Assembly (NCBI GenBank): GCA_021201795.1
Contig: JAJQEF010000013.1
Coordinates: forward strand, 32,418-96,417
Length of the DNA: 64,000 bases
Direction of reading: 5' to 3'
Source of the DNA: Rikenellaceae bacterium
GTDB lineage: Bacteria > Bacteroidota > Bacteroidia > Bacteroidales > Rikenellaceae
The notes beneath the pieces are model-generated. The model did not search any database and was not told the DNA's origin. It worked only from the letters and a program-made list of their open reading frames with translations. The translations under genes and the position numbers were made by a program. This document shows, piece by piece, positions 40,233-48,748 of this stretch. Every line of letters starts with the position of its first letter. Positions within the stretch are counted from its first letter, which is position 1.

Positions 40233-40502
40233 TTATAAAATTGCGAGGATATCGCTTTGTTTCATGATTAAATAATCTTTGCCGTTATAGTTGATCTCGG
40301 TACCTGCGTATTTGCCGTAAAGTACCTTGTCGCCGACTTTTACTTCCATGTTCACGTCCTTAGTGCCCGGTCCTGCCGCAACAACGACACCTTCGAGAGG
40401 TTTCTCCTTTGCAGTGTCGGGAATATACAATCCGCCTGCAGTTTTTTCTTCCGCTTCTTTCGGTTCGATAAGAACCCTGTCTGCTAATGGTTTAATGCTC
40501 AT
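40233..40502 (-). CDS. groES: Co-chaperonin GroES (10 kDa)
   Basis: 89 residues. [20 protein letters not shown], the mobile loop [15 protein letters not shown] and [11 protein letters not shown] match GroES. First gene of groES-groEL. No CIRCE operator (TTAGCACTC/GAGTGCTAA) is present upstream; repeated TGTCAT/ATGACA half-sites are there instead. Confidence 0.97.
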   Translation of the reverse strand: MSIKPLADRVLIEPKEAEEKTAGGLYIPDTAKEKPLEGVVVAAGPGTKDVNMEVKVGDKVLYGKYAGTEINYNGKDYLIMKQSDILAIL

Positions 40503-40580
40503 GGTTAATAATTTTTAGTTTATATAATTTATTAATGTTTCCGGTAATCGTTTTTCACACATAATGTGCCAAATCCGAAT

Positions 40581-40669
40581 TGTCATAAAAACAAGGAAAA
40601 ACCGTGTCATTTTATCTGTGAGCCATGACAAATTGTCAATGTATAGATTTTTTTAGCGAAAAAATGACA
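40581..40669. promoter_or_regulatory. Repeated TGTCAT/ATGACA half-sites upstream of groES
   Basis: The gap before groES holds TGTCAT at 40581 and 40605, the perfect palindrome TGACAAATTGTCA at 40626-40638 and ATGACA at 40664. They are arranged at spacings of roughly two to three helical turns. The arrangement looks like binding sites for a dimeric regulator, possibly replacing CIRCE/HrcA control. The protein that would bind is unknown. Confidence 0.4.
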
Positions 40670-40670
40670 C

Positions 40671-40693
40671 AAAAAAAGGTTCCCGAAAGAACC
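40671..40693 (-). terminator. Terminator after the NlpE-like gene
   Basis: GGTTC / GAACC stem with 6-base loop and T7 on the minus strand, starting about 20 bases after the original stop of the NlpE frame. Confidence 0.7.
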
Positions 40694-40713
40694 CTCCAAA
40701 ATATGTATTATTT

Positions 40714-41220
40714 TTATTTTATTCGCACTAATGTATAATTATGGTCGCTTTGGATCAATTTTCTGTCCTGGTCGACGAATGTGATACTGTCACCTTTTAT
40801 AAAAAGTTCCATGGGGCGGTCGTTAGGGTCTTACGACACTGGAGTGAGTCTGTAAAGAACAACATTCTTATTATCCATAACATGTTCTATCGTTCTCCAT
40901 CTTCCCTCGGAATCGTAAGTTCTGTCCTCTCCGTTCTCAGCTTCAAGGTATGTCATAGCGAGTCGGTAGACACTGTCTTTACCTTCGTATTTTTTCCATA
41001 TCTCGAGGTTATACTTTATGCCCGGACAGTCTGCACAGGGCACAATTTCTTCGTAGATAGCTTCCCTGTTCGGATTAGACGCAACCGGATCTATAACTGT
41101 CGAATTCGTGGATTCCTGTACCTGAACTCTTTCGTCTTCCGTATTGTTTTTATTCGTATTATTCCTGCTGTTGCATGCAAAGACTGAAAGTATAGCCAAT
41201 GCGATAAAAATCTTTTTCAT
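40714..41220 (-). pseudogene. NlpE-like envelope lipoprotein with in-frame TAA
   Basis: Lipoprotein of the NlpE N-terminal family (small beta-barrel, linked elsewhere to copper and envelope stress). It starts MKKIFIALAILSVFACNSR with lipobox SVFAC. EIVPCADCPGIKYNLEIW is the family signature with its CxxC pair. The frame is stopped by TAA at 40831-40833 after LYRLTPVS, yet the same frame continues uninterrupted with DPNDRPMELFIKGDSITF to a second stop at 40714. The tail matches the expected final barrel strands (HNYTLVRIK). One base substitution would restore 168 residues. Confidence 0.82.
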
Positions 41221-41321
41221 AACATGATTTTTTATGTTTATTATCTTATCATGCCCGATGAGCAAAAACCAAACCATATATGCTTTAAAGTTCGGACGAA
41301 CCCTTCCTTTGCCTTAGTTTT

Positions 41322-42101
41322 TTAATTTTTATTTTCCAGCTGTTTTGACAGAAGGTCAATCTTGCGCCCCAGTTCTTCGACTTTCTCGTTGAGCTCATCG
41401 TTATTGTCGCTCACCATCGCATCTACGAAGATAGAATTGATTATCGACATTCCCAATATGCCTCCGCCGAAAAGAAGCAGCACGAAATAAATTTTGGTGA
41501 AGAACGCGTTCCATAATGTAGAGCGTTCGGCGATCAGGTCGGGTATCTCGTACCATCCCTCGATAGAGAAGATACGGAATATATTATACAACGAATTGAA
41601 AGGTGTGTCGAAATATTCCGGAGCAACGTCTTTGAAGATAGAGCAAGTGAGGATAGAGAAAATAAATAGAAGTATGAAGAAGGCGATTATCACAACATAC
41701 GATGCTTTAATTGCGCGCTGTACGCCAGATATTATTTCCTTTACGTTTGGCACGAATCTTATTAAGCGGAACGATTTGAAGACGCGGAACACCCTGAGGG
41801 TAAGCAGGAAATTCAGCGGGATCATTTGACTGCCCGATGCAAACTGCACCAGAGAGAGTAGGGATATCGTAACCAGGATAAAATCCATACGGTTCCAGTT
41901 ATTCATCCAGTAATTCCGGAAACCGTAACTTCGTATTTTAATTACGAGTTCGACTACGAACAATAATGTAAATATATTGTCCATATATCCTATCCATGCT
42001 GGCACACCTTTAAATTCCTGAACAAAAATTACGAGGGCATTAATTATAATGAGGGGAAGTATGAAATTGTCGCATAAAAACAGTTTCTTAATATTGGTCA
42101 T
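41322..42101 (-). CDS. Voltage-gated cation channel, NavBac-like
   Basis: Single-domain six-helix ion channel of about 259 residues. The S4 voltage sensor has basic residues at every third place (RVFRVFKSFRLIRF). The pore region carries the filter-like FSIEGWYE, comparable to LESW/LEGW of bacterial sodium channels. A C-terminal coiled coil (NDELNEKVEELGRKIDLLSKQL) would tetramerise it. Ion selectivity is inferred from the Glu in the filter. It stands alone downstream of nothing related. Confidence 0.85.
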   Translation of the reverse strand: MTNIKKLFLCDNFILPLIIINALVIFVQEFKGVPAWIGYMDNIFTLLFVVELVIKIRSYGFRNYWMNNWNRMDFILVTISLLSLVQFASGSQMIPLNFLLTLRVFRVFKSFRLIRFVPNVKEIISGVQRAIKASYVVIIAFFILLFIFSILTCSIFKDVAPEYFDTPFNSLYNIFRIFSIEGWYEIPDLIAERSTLWNAFFTKIYFVLLLFGGGILGMSIINSIFVDAMVSDNNDELNEKVEELGRKIDLLSKQLENKN

Positions 42102-42272
42102 TTTCATAAATTTTGGTCCACGACAAAATTATAAAAATACCGCCAAAAAGTTTCCTGATGCGGACATCATAAAATATTTATCGATTGGTTGTGCTGATTT
42201 CATAATACATTTGGGCGTGCGGGAATTGAAAATGGTTTAAATTTTGGATTGAGTATATAAAAAACTAATGTT

Positions 42273-42479
42273 ATGGATATGAAAAATGTAAAAAACGGCC
42301 TTGTAGTGGTGGGTATTATCGCATTGGTATTGCTTATATCGCTGGTGGTTGTGGAAATAAGAGCTGCATGGTCCATTATCGTGTGGGTGCTCGGATCCCT
42401 CATCGTGATCTTTGTTATTGGTTATATAGTCTATCTGGTTCGCAAGCTCAAAAACAAAAACGATAGGATCGACGAATGA
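42273..42479 (+). CDS. Small two-helix membrane protein, hypothetical
   Basis: A 68-residue frame: MKNVKNGLVVVGIIALVLL-type first hydrophobic helix, a short polar turn (EIRAAW), a second helix (IIVWVLGSLIVIFVIGY) and a basic tail (RKLKNKNDRIDE). A hydrophobic pair followed by charged residues looks like a real membrane protein, but I recognise no family. It has its own gap on both sides, and a T-rich hairpin lies 100 bases downstream. Confidence 0.55.
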   Translation: MDMKNVKNGLVVVGIIALVLLISLVVVEIRAAWSIIVWVLGSLIVIFVIGYIVYLVRKLKNKNDRIDE

Positions 42480-42579
42480 CCGCAAAGGAATTTACTCAGG
42501 CATAAATATTGCACCTGAACTGTTATTACGGCTTCCGTGGTTTTTTCATCAGAACTTTATTTACAGGGAAAACAGTAAT

Positions 42580-42612
42580 GAGGGATGCTCCATTAGAGCA
42601 TCCCTTCTTTAT
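42580..42612 (+). terminator. Hairpin, probable terminator
   Basis: GGGATGCTC / GAGCATCCC stem with CATTA loop followed by TTCTTTATTT. It lies between the small membrane protein gene and the convergent M48 gene. Confidence 0.65.
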
Positions 42613-42630
42613 TTGGATATTTCAACTATG

Positions 42631-43476
42631 TTAGAACGTCCATTCGTTAGATGTCGAAGCAGCAGCACCCGAGCCTGATGAAGCAGATCCGCCTGATGTG
42701 TTCGACGGACGGCTGTAGCCGTCTTTAAGGGCTTTTTGTGCCATTCTTTGTGCACGTGCTGCCGAATCAGGGTGGGAAGAGAATAACTGTTGCAATCCCG
42801 GAGCCGTAGACGAACTGCTGTCGAGCTGCTGCATTTTCTCGAATGCTATCGCCATCGCCCATGGGTTTATTCCGTGCTGTTTAAGAAACTCATATCCGTA
42901 ATCGTCTGCCTCGCTCTCCTGTTTTCTTGAATAACGTGACGAGGATAATGCTTCGCCGAGGGCCCCGACCTGGGATGAAGATAATGCACCGACGACTCCG
43001 CCGGTAGATGCAAGTCCGTCACGTACTGCCGACGTAACAAGGGCGTTGCGGAATGCATCGCGAGTATCATGATTTATATAATGGCCTATCTCATGTCCGA
43101 TTATACCGAGTAGTTCTTCGTCCGTCATTATATCCATAAGTCCCGAATAAACCCGCACGCTTCCGTCTGCCGTAGCAAAAGCATTAACTTCAGGAGTGAG
43201 GTATACTTTTATGTTTATGCCGTCTTTATTATTGAATGAACGGGTAAGTCTTTCAATACGGGTTGCATAAGGGTTACTTCCGTTTGCAATTTCATTTTGT
43301 GCATCTAATTGTTTGATATAGTCTGCCGATATCTGCTGTACATATTCGTCAGATATTGTGGCTGCCTGTAATAATTTAACTCCTGCCGAGGTTGCCGTGA
43401 CCTCATTTATTGCGGTACATCCGCTAAATCCTAAAGTAGCGGATATTAAAAGTACGGGTATTAGGTGTTTTCTCAT
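42631..43476 (-). CDS. M48-family metalloprotease lipoprotein
   Basis: Periplasmic lipoprotein (lipobox GFSGC, Cys20) of 281 residues with the zinc motif HEIGHYINHDT and the third ligand in QESEADDYGYEFL. This is the LoiP/YcaL/BepA-like group that trims or quality-controls outer-membrane proteins. The final 30 residues are a Ser/Gly/Ala-rich low-complexity tail. It is monogenic, followed by a 0.8 kb gene-free stretch on its upstream side. Confidence 0.9.
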   Translation of the reverse strand: MRKHLIPVLLISATLGFSGCTAINEVTATSAGVKLLQAATISDEYVQQISADYIKQLDAQNEIANGSNPYATRIERLTRSFNNKDGINIKVYLTPEVNAFATADGSVRVYSGLMDIMTDEELLGIIGHEIGHYINHDTRDAFRNALVTSAVRDGLASTGGVVGALSSSQVGALGEALSSSRYSRKQESEADDYGYEFLKQHGINPWAMAIAFEKMQQLDSSSSTAPGLQQLFSSHPDSAARAQRMAQKALKDGYSRPSNTSGGSASSGSGAAASTSNEWTF

Positions 43477-44267
43477 ATTCTATGGTTTAATCTTTTGAGT
43501 TTCTGATGATTAAATGTCCAAAAATTATACCGGTATATAGACATTAAAAATAGTTAAAAATATAAAATCCACTTAACATACTATATATTAAAATATTAAT
43601 AAATTTTCTATTAAATAATTTATAAAAACTCAACCAAAAAGTTGCATAATTCAAATAATTAATGTAGTTTTAATATCAGAAAAGGTTCTTTATTTAAAAG
43701 GAAATTCTGACTCTAATTGCTTGTTGTTAGTAAAGGTTATTTTCGAACGGGGCCGGCAGAGATTATTGTAAAGTGATAATTTTAGGGTTTTCTCTATCGG
43801 TGCCGTTTTCAAGAAAAAAACAGGATTGCAAAGCTTATTTTCCAGTAAATTATCCGGATAGTGTGGCATTGAACTAAATGGTTTTTGAATGACATAGCTT
43901 TGCTAAGAGTTTAATACTTGACCTAAATGTTTCCCTCAATGAATATTTAGCTATGGGTACAGGAGGATATTCGAAGCGTTTTATCAGTTCGCTGCCGGAT
44001 TCCACCTGTACTCTTCCTTTTTAAGAATGTTCCGTTTTTTGCCGTAAATTATTATATTCTCAACCGCAGTCTGCAAAATAGTATAATTTGAATTATTAAC
44101 AGACATTAGCAAGTATGGGTATCAACGATCTTCAGGCTTGTTGTTGTTATTGCACTCTTTTTTATATATTGACTACGGACAATTCCTAGGAATATTATGA
44201 GCGTTACATCGGCGTAAGATATGGAGTTAATAGGAGGTATTTTACACCGTTACATTTTTAAAAAATC
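43477..44267. other. Gene-free AT-rich stretch
   Basis: About 790 bases without an ORF of 60 codons on either strand. The first 200 bases are very AT-rich. There is a nested hairpin at 43957-44011 (outer arms GTACAGGAGGA / TCCACCTGTAC, inner AGCG / CGCT) followed by CTTCCTTTTT, which could be the end of a small RNA. TAGCTTTG at 43895-43902 could be its -7 element. One TTATTAACA is at 44093. No remnant of a recognisable gene was seen by eye. Confidence 0.5.
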
Positions 44268-44295
44268 AAAACCCGATCCTTAAGAATCGGGTTTT
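44268..44295 (-). terminator. Terminator after tRNA-Leu
   Basis: AAAACCCGAT / ATCGGGTTTT, 10-pair stem with 8-base loop, T-rich on the minus strand. Confidence 0.85.
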
Positions 44296-44299
44296 GATT

Positions 44300-44386
44300 T
44301 GGTGCCCGGGACAAGAGTCGAACTTGCACGTCGCAACCGACACTACCTTCTGAGAGTAGCGTGTCTACCAATTTCACCACCCGGGC
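44300..44386 (-). tRNA. tRNA-Leu (anticodon CAG)
   Basis: Cloverleaf with acceptor GCCCGGG/CCCGGGC, a long variable arm as in class II tRNAs, T-arm GTTCGACTC and encoded CCA. The anticodon stem CTACT/GGTAG encloses the loop CTCAGAA, giving anticodon CAG. Confidence 0.93.
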
Positions 44387-44404
44387 ATTCGCGGTAGAAT
44401 CGAA

Positions 44405-44428
44405 AAAAGGCTTGAGAACAAGCCTTTT
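44405..44428 (-). terminator. Terminator after tRNA-His
   Basis: AAAAGGCTTG / CAAGCCTTTT with AGAA loop, between the two tRNA genes; suggests separate transcripts. Confidence 0.82.
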
Positions 44429-44429
44429 G

Positions 44430-44506
44430 GGGGTGGATGATCGGGATCGAACCGACGACTTTCAGAACCACAATCTGACGCTCTAACCGACTGAGCTACA
44501 CCCACC
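44430..44506 (-). tRNA. tRNA-His (anticodon GTG)
   Basis: Acceptor GTGGGTG with the extra 5' G typical of tRNA-His, D-arm GCTCAGTCGGTTAGAGC, anticodon stem TCAGA/TCTGA enclosing TTGTGGT (GTG), and T-arm GGTTCGATCC. The 3' boundary is uncertain by 1-2 bases. Confidence 0.93.
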
Positions 44507-44636
44507 GTGTCGAATTATTCATTCGAGGAGCAAAAGTAATGCATTTTTTGATTTATGCAAAAAACGATTTGAAATTTTTTCTGAAAAATATTATTATTTT
44601 TTCTTTACCTTTATTCTTCAGCCTTGAATAGATGTT

Positions 44637-45503
44637 ATGGAGAAGAAGGTTTATCTGTATATTGCAATAGTGATCGGTTGCGGTGTAATTTTATCTGCCT
44701 TGTCATATTTTAATCCGGCCAGGGTTATGTCCCAGTTATGGAGATGGACGAAGCAAGTGTTCTATATATTCATGATGAACGTTCCGGGAATCGTTGCTCT
44801 TATAATAGAGAGGAGGCCCATAAAAAATGTTTTATCGGAGTACGGACTTACATTTAAAAAGATCAGTTGGAGGTGGATGCTGATAACGATTCTTTCGATG
44901 ATAGTGGTGTGCCCGTCCGTAATATTGTTTTTGACATGAATATTAGGGAATGTATATAACATAGACGCAATTGGCTATGTCGCCGATTACGCAGAATGTT
45001 CCGGTTTTTATAATATTCCTCTTCCTAAATCCGTGTATCTTAGCCGGATAATCGTCTTCGGTTTTATTTTTCTGATCCTTCCGGCTGCAGGTGTAATTTT
45101 ACATCTTCAGATAACAGTGTTCAACGAGATCGGATGGCGTGGATTTATGGAGAAACACGTGGCTTTGCCGTACTCTCAAAAGTATATGTTTATCGGAGGC
45201 GTTTGGGCGGTTTATTTATTGACAGGCAGGGTATTTAGTGGAATGTGGCAATTCTCTTCCGTTTTTACAACCATTTTGTTTTATATTGCTGCATCTTTCT
45301 TTATGGCTGAGGTTCTTAAACTCACCAAGGCTTTGTGGGGGCCTATAGTCGTACATGGGATATTGCTGTCATCAGGATTCTGGCTATTTTTGATTTGGGG
45401 AAGTAATGCCTTATGGAACGAAACTACCGGATTGTTCATGTCTGCAATAATGATCGTTTTGACGCTGGGTTTCAGGATATATTCAAAACACCAGAGTAAA
45501 TAG
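44637..45503 (+). pseudogene. CPBP-family membrane protein with in-frame TGA and lost catalytic residues
   Basis: CPBP proteins are membrane-embedded proteases/chaperones (CAAX-protease-like). The frame begins MEKKVYLYIAIVIG and is stopped by TGA at 44937-44939, but continues in the same frame to 45503, totalling 288 residues. The stretch between includes ILGNVYNIDAIGYVADY, without further stops. The motif EExxxR reads NEIGWR, the next motif's His is Gln (FSGMWQF), and the last His/Asn motif reads HGILLSS. Key residues were therefore changed in addition to the nonsense codon, which fits a decaying copy. Confidence 0.75.
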
Positions 45504-45510
45504 AGTATTT

Positions 45511-45541
45511 TTTGTTTTTATATTACAAATTACTACCTTTG
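45511..45541 (+). promoter_or_regulatory. rpmI-rplT promoter, TTTG-N19-TACCTTTG
   Basis: TTTG at 45511-45514 and TACCTTTG at 45534-45541. The rpmI start lies 33 bases downstream. infC is not upstream, unlike in many phyla. Confidence 0.8.
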
Positions 45542-45573
45542 TGGGCTGTTTAACAATTAAAAATTTTAAAAAA

Positions 45574-45768
45574 ATGCCTAAAATTAAAACAAATTCCGGA
45601 GCGAAGAAGCGTTTTACCTTCACCGGATCAGGAAAGATTAAAAGAAAGCACGCTTTCAAAAGTCACATTTTGACTAAAAAAACAACGAAACAAAAACGTA
45701 ACCTCACTTATTCGGCATTGGTTTCACCAGCTGACGAGGCTAACGTAAAAATGCTTTTAGTCAAATAA
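45574..45768 (+). CDS. rpmI: 50S ribosomal protein L35
   Basis: 64 residues, highly basic: [34 protein letters not shown]. The start was set at the ATG before PKIKTNSG, eleven codons inside the open frame, since L35 proteins begin MPKxK. It is paired with rplT. Confidence 0.96.
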   Translation: MPKIKTNSGAKKRFTFTGSGKIKRKHAFKSHILTKKTTKQKRNLTYSALVSPADEANVKMLLVK

Positions 45769-45794
45769 TTATTTTAATTTATTAACAGAGTGAA

Positions 45795-45829
45795 TTAGCC
45801 CCTAAGAGTTTGAAGGGACAAACCGCTAA
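45795..45829 (+). promoter_or_regulatory. Structured spacer before rplT, possible L20 autoregulatory site
   Basis: In the 84 bases between rpmI and rplT, TTAGC (45795) pairs with GCTAA (45825) around an inner hairpin GTTTG-AAGGGA-CAAAC (45808-45823). The loop's AGGG can pair with the upstream CCCT, forming a pseudoknot. L20 is known to repress its own operon in other phyla through RNA that imitates 23S rRNA. The role here is inference from position and fold. Confidence 0.35.
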
Positions 45830-45852
45830 CCGCTCGTAAAACTTTTAAAATT

Positions 45853-46197
45853 ATGCCAAGGTCGGTAAATGCAGTAGCATCAAGAGCCAGAAGAAAGAAA
45901 GTTTTAAAGCTTGCCAAAGGCAACTTCGGGTCAAAAAGCAATGTGTGGACAGTCGCAAAAAATACTGTCGAAAAAGGTCTTACCTATGCTTATAGGGACC
46001 GTAAAAATAAAAAACGTACATTCCGCAGCTTATGGATACAGCGTATCAATGCTGCTGCCCGTACTCACGGAATGACATATTCACAATTCATGGGTAAAGT
46101 TAACGCGAATGGGATCGATCTTAACCGTAAGGTTTTGGCTGACCTCGCTATGAACAACCCGCAGGCATTTGCAAAAATTGTTGAAACTGTAAAATAG
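45853..46197 (+). CDS. rplT: 50S ribosomal protein L20
   Basis: 114 residues: [21 protein letters not shown] with the basic N-terminal extension, [18 protein letters not shown] and the globular C-terminus. Essential for 50S assembly. Last gene of the unit. Confidence 0.97.
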   Translation: MPRSVNAVASRARRKKVLKLAKGNFGSKSNVWTVAKNTVEKGLTYAYRDRKNKKRTFRSLWIQRINAAARTHGMTYSQFMGKVNANGIDLNRKVLADLAMNNPQAFAKIVETVK

Positions 46198-46224
46198 TAT
46201 TAACCGATTGTTAAACGGTAAACA

Positions 46225-46256
46225 AAAAGAACCCTGCCTTAAGGCAGGGTTCTTTT
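46225..46256. terminator. Bidirectional terminator after rplT
   Basis: AAAAAGAACCCTGCC / GGCAGGGTTCTTTTT with TTAA loop, between convergent genes. Confidence 0.93.
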
Positions 46257-46270
46257 TGTAGATATGATAT

Positions 46271-47191
46271 TTATTTGAGAAGGTTGTCAATGTCCGATTG
46301 GGATACGGGAAATGCTGTCCCATGGCGAGTTCCTTTTGGGAATGAAATAGTTTCAGATACATCTTCCCATTCAATGCCATTCTTAGAACGTACTGCTCCG
46401 TATTTGCCATCCCGGTAAATATCGAAGTAAACATAAATATATTCTCCCACCTTCAAAGGAGCAGGCCCTTCAACCCAATAATCACCGGTAATAGGCGCGG
46501 AGACTTCGACAGGAAATCCTTTCGACAGATCATCCGTAAAAGTAACCCTTAAATTTTTTTCCGCAGGATTCGGATTCTCATTTTTAACTACGAACATGTA
46601 TTTATCACCGATTTTGATTATGGCTCCGTCTATTACGCTGAAATCAGGATTGAAATATATTTCGGTAGGAGAGAACGTTACGAAGTCTCTGGTGGTTGTA
46701 TAATATTGTCTGTGATTCCACCCTTTTTCGTTCTCAGACTCGGCTACAAAACTGTGCCTGTCCGGAATCGTGGATGCCCAAATAATATAATATAATCCCG
46801 ATTGATCGTCGCAAAATAATTCGGGTGCCCAGGTATTTTTTACTTCAGGTTCATGTACCATAACCGGTAAGGCTCTTTGTTCGGTCCAGTTTATAAGATC
46901 CCGTGAGGACGAATAACCTATTATGCTGTCAGTCCATCCGGTTGTCCGTACCAGATGGAACGTTCCGTCCGGTCCTTGGGTAATGCTCGGATCCCGCATC
47001 AATTTATTCGGACCCAGCTCCGGTTTTAAAAAACTTTTACCATCTTTTATAGCAGTCCATGTAAGTCCGTCATTACTATGAGCAAATTTAAGTCCGTCCG
47101 CACTGTTGCCCGTAAAATATGAAAAAAGATATGGTTGAGCGGAAACCGTATATGCTGCAACAAGGAGAATCAAAGTAAATAATTTCTTCAT
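46271..47191 (-). CDS. Exported glycoside hydrolase, GH43-like five-bladed propeller
   Basis: About 306 residues with signal peptide (KKLFTLILLVAAYTVSAQ). Acidic motifs of the clan are visible: RDPSITQGPDGTFHLV (Asp), WAPELFCD (Glu of the EL motif appears in NTWAPEL), SVIDGAIIKIGDKYMF (Asp) and VEGPAPLKVGEYIYVYF (catalytic-type Glu). Members act on arabinan, xylan or galactan. The substrate cannot be determined. The start was placed before the signal peptide, 14 codons inside the longest frame. Confidence 0.82.
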   Translation of the reverse strand: MKKLFTLILLVAAYTVSAQPYLFSYFTGNSADGLKFAHSNDGLTWTAIKDGKSFLKPELGPNKLMRDPSITQGPDGTFHLVRTTGWTDSIIGYSSSRDLINWTEQRALPVMVHEPEVKNTWAPELFCDDQSGLYYIIWASTIPDRHSFVAESENEKGWNHRQYYTTTRDFVTFSPTEIYFNPDFSVIDGAIIKIGDKYMFVVKNENPNPAEKNLRVTFTDDLSKGFPVEVSAPITGDYWVEGPAPLKVGEYIYVYFDIYRDGKYGAVRSKNGIEWEDVSETISFPKGTRHGTAFPVSQSDIDNLLK

Positions 47192-47207
47192 GGGGAAAAT
47201 GTTTAAA

Positions 47208-47240
47208 AAAAAGGGTGCCGGGAAACCTGACACCCTTAAT
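47208..47240 (-). terminator. Terminator after the TPR gene
   Basis: AAGGGTG / CACCCTT stem and T8 on the minus strand, overlapping the 5' region of the GH43-like gene. Confidence 0.75.
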
Positions 47241-47255
47241 GTTTTACATTAATTA

Positions 47256-48212
47256 TTATTTAGATAATTCTGCAATTGCGCTTTTTGCCTGGCTCGAGTA
47301 ATTGCCTGCAGTTACTTTCCTGTAAGTTTCGATCGCTTTATCTGTATTTTCAGTATTCTGGTAAGCCATACCAAGAATGAAGTATGCGTCTGATTTTAAA
47401 CCCGCATCTGTAATAGCGTCGATAGTAGAGGCTCTCTTGATAACTTCATTATAATTTTTGGCATTGTTTGCTGTCTGAAGGGGAAGCAGAACCGCAGAGC
47501 CGTTTGCCGGATCGAATTCAAGGATCTCATCCGAGTATTCTACGACTTTAGCATAGTTGTTTGTTTTAGATGCTTCCGCTGCTTTGGCAATAAGACTTTT
47601 ACCGTATTCCTCTTTAGCTTTGACAACAGCCTCAGCGTGGCGGCTGTGAGTAAGACCCATAATGTTTTTGTAGATAGCCGCTGCCTCGTCGAAATTGCCT
47701 AACTGATCGTAGCTGTCTGCGAGATAAAGTGCCAACTGTGAGTTATTAGGAGATGCTTCGTAACCTTTAGCAAAAACTTCCACTGCCTTAGCATAATCTT
47801 TAGAGTTATATGCCTCGCTTCCCATATACATATAAACCTGTGATAAAGTTGCCGCAGCATTGGCCTTATTCGTGAGGTCGTTGTATTTTCCTGCAACTTC
47901 CTGTCCTTTTTCAAGCACTTCCACTGCTTTTTCAAAATTTTTAGCCGCAGCGTTCTGTTTTCCTAAAGCAACGTATAATGCAGGTAAATACGCCTTAGCT
48001 TTGTCTACCGTAGATATAGCACCTTCACCTACTGCGTCCCCCATAGTTATAACTTCTTCGAAACTCTTTATTGCCTCTTCGTATTTCTTATCGTTCATGG
48101 CAGCTCCGGCTTCGTTGAATTTGGTGTTTACATCCTGTAAAGTTTGTGCGAATGCTCCGACTGAAAATACGGAGACAAGCACGAATGTTAAAATTAATTT
48201 CAGCTTGTTCAT
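47256..48212 (-). CDS. Exported tetratricopeptide-repeat protein
   Basis: 318 residues: signal peptide (LILTFVLVSVFSVGAFAQ) followed by TPR helices such as AMNDKKYEEAIKSFEEVI, KDYAKAVEVFAKGYEASPN and NTDKAIETYRKVTAG. Ala/Lys-rich. It probably works in the periplasm as a scaffold. No partner gene is adjacent; function unknown. Confidence 0.85.
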   Translation of the reverse strand: MNKLKLILTFVLVSVFSVGAFAQTLQDVNTKFNEAGAAMNDKKYEEAIKSFEEVITMGDAVGEGAISTVDKAKAYLPALYVALGKQNAAAKNFEKAVEVLEKGQEVAGKYNDLTNKANAAATLSQVYMYMGSEAYNSKDYAKAVEVFAKGYEASPNNSQLALYLADSYDQLGNFDEAAAIYKNIMGLTHSRHAEAVVKAKEEYGKSLIAKAAEASKTNNYAKVVEYSDEILEFDPANGSAVLLPLQTANNAKNYNEVIKRASTIDAITDAGLKSDAYFILGMAYQNTENTDKAIETYRKVTAGNYSSQAKSAIAELSK

Positions 48213-48295
48213 ATTGTAGTTTTTAGTTGTTGTTGTCAGTGATAAAAATAGCAGTGTAAAATTAAAAGTTTTTAGTATACCACAAAATGTTTTTT

Positions 48296-48748
48296 TTAAT
48301 TTTTCCTTAATTTAGAGAAGAATTCTTTCATCATCTTTTCGCATTGGTCAATTAAAATACCGTGCCGTAATTTCGTTTTCGGATGCAGAATCCTTGAATT
48401 TAACGTTGTAAAGCCTCTTTTAGGGTCTTCAGCACCGTAAACTACTTCTCCGATCTGGGCCCAATAACAAGCTGCGGCGCACATGGGACAAGGTTCCAGG
48501 GTTACGTATAAAGTGCAGTCCCGCAAATATTTCCCTCCTATATAATTTGTTGCGGAGGTTATTGCCTGCATTTCCGCATGGGCCGTAGGATCATTTAACT
48601 GTTCTACCAAATTATGTGCCCGGGCGATAATAGTTCCTCCGGAAACTATTACTGCTCCTACGGGTACTTCTCCCATATTAAACGATTTCTCGGCCTCCCG
48701 TATTGCGGCATTCATAAAAAAAACATCGCTGTTTTGCTGATTATCCAT
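48296..48748 (-). CDS. tadA: tRNA-specific adenosine deaminase
   Basis: Makes inosine-34 in tRNA-Arg(ACG). 150 residues from MDNQQNSDVF. The motifs are MGEVPVGAVIV, NDPTAHAEMQAI (zinc His, catalytic Glu) and LEPCPMCAAACYWAQI. The longest frame adds 35 residues over the aspS promoter; the internal ATG is the correct family start. Distinguished from guaD by ARAHNLVEQLNDPTAHAEM and the C-terminal KMMKEFFSKLR. Confidence 0.93.
   Translation of the reverse strand: MDNQQNSDVFFMNAAIREAEKSFNMGEVPVGAVIVSGGTIIARAHNLVEQLNDPTAHAEMQAITSATNYIGGKYLRDCTLYVTLEPCPMCAAACYWAQIGEVVYGAEDPKRGFTTLNSRILHPKTKLRHGILIDQCEKMMKEFFSKLRKN

Noticed and set aside
42200..42485. Minus-strand frames over the small membrane protein gene
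   Set aside because: They are the reverse of the two-helix protein and give His/Asn-rich non-membrane sequence without a family.
44937..44939. TGA in the CPBP gene as a selenocysteine codon
   Set aside because: CPBP proteins have no conserved Cys at this place and no obvious hairpin of the selenocysteine type follows directly; nonsense is simpler.
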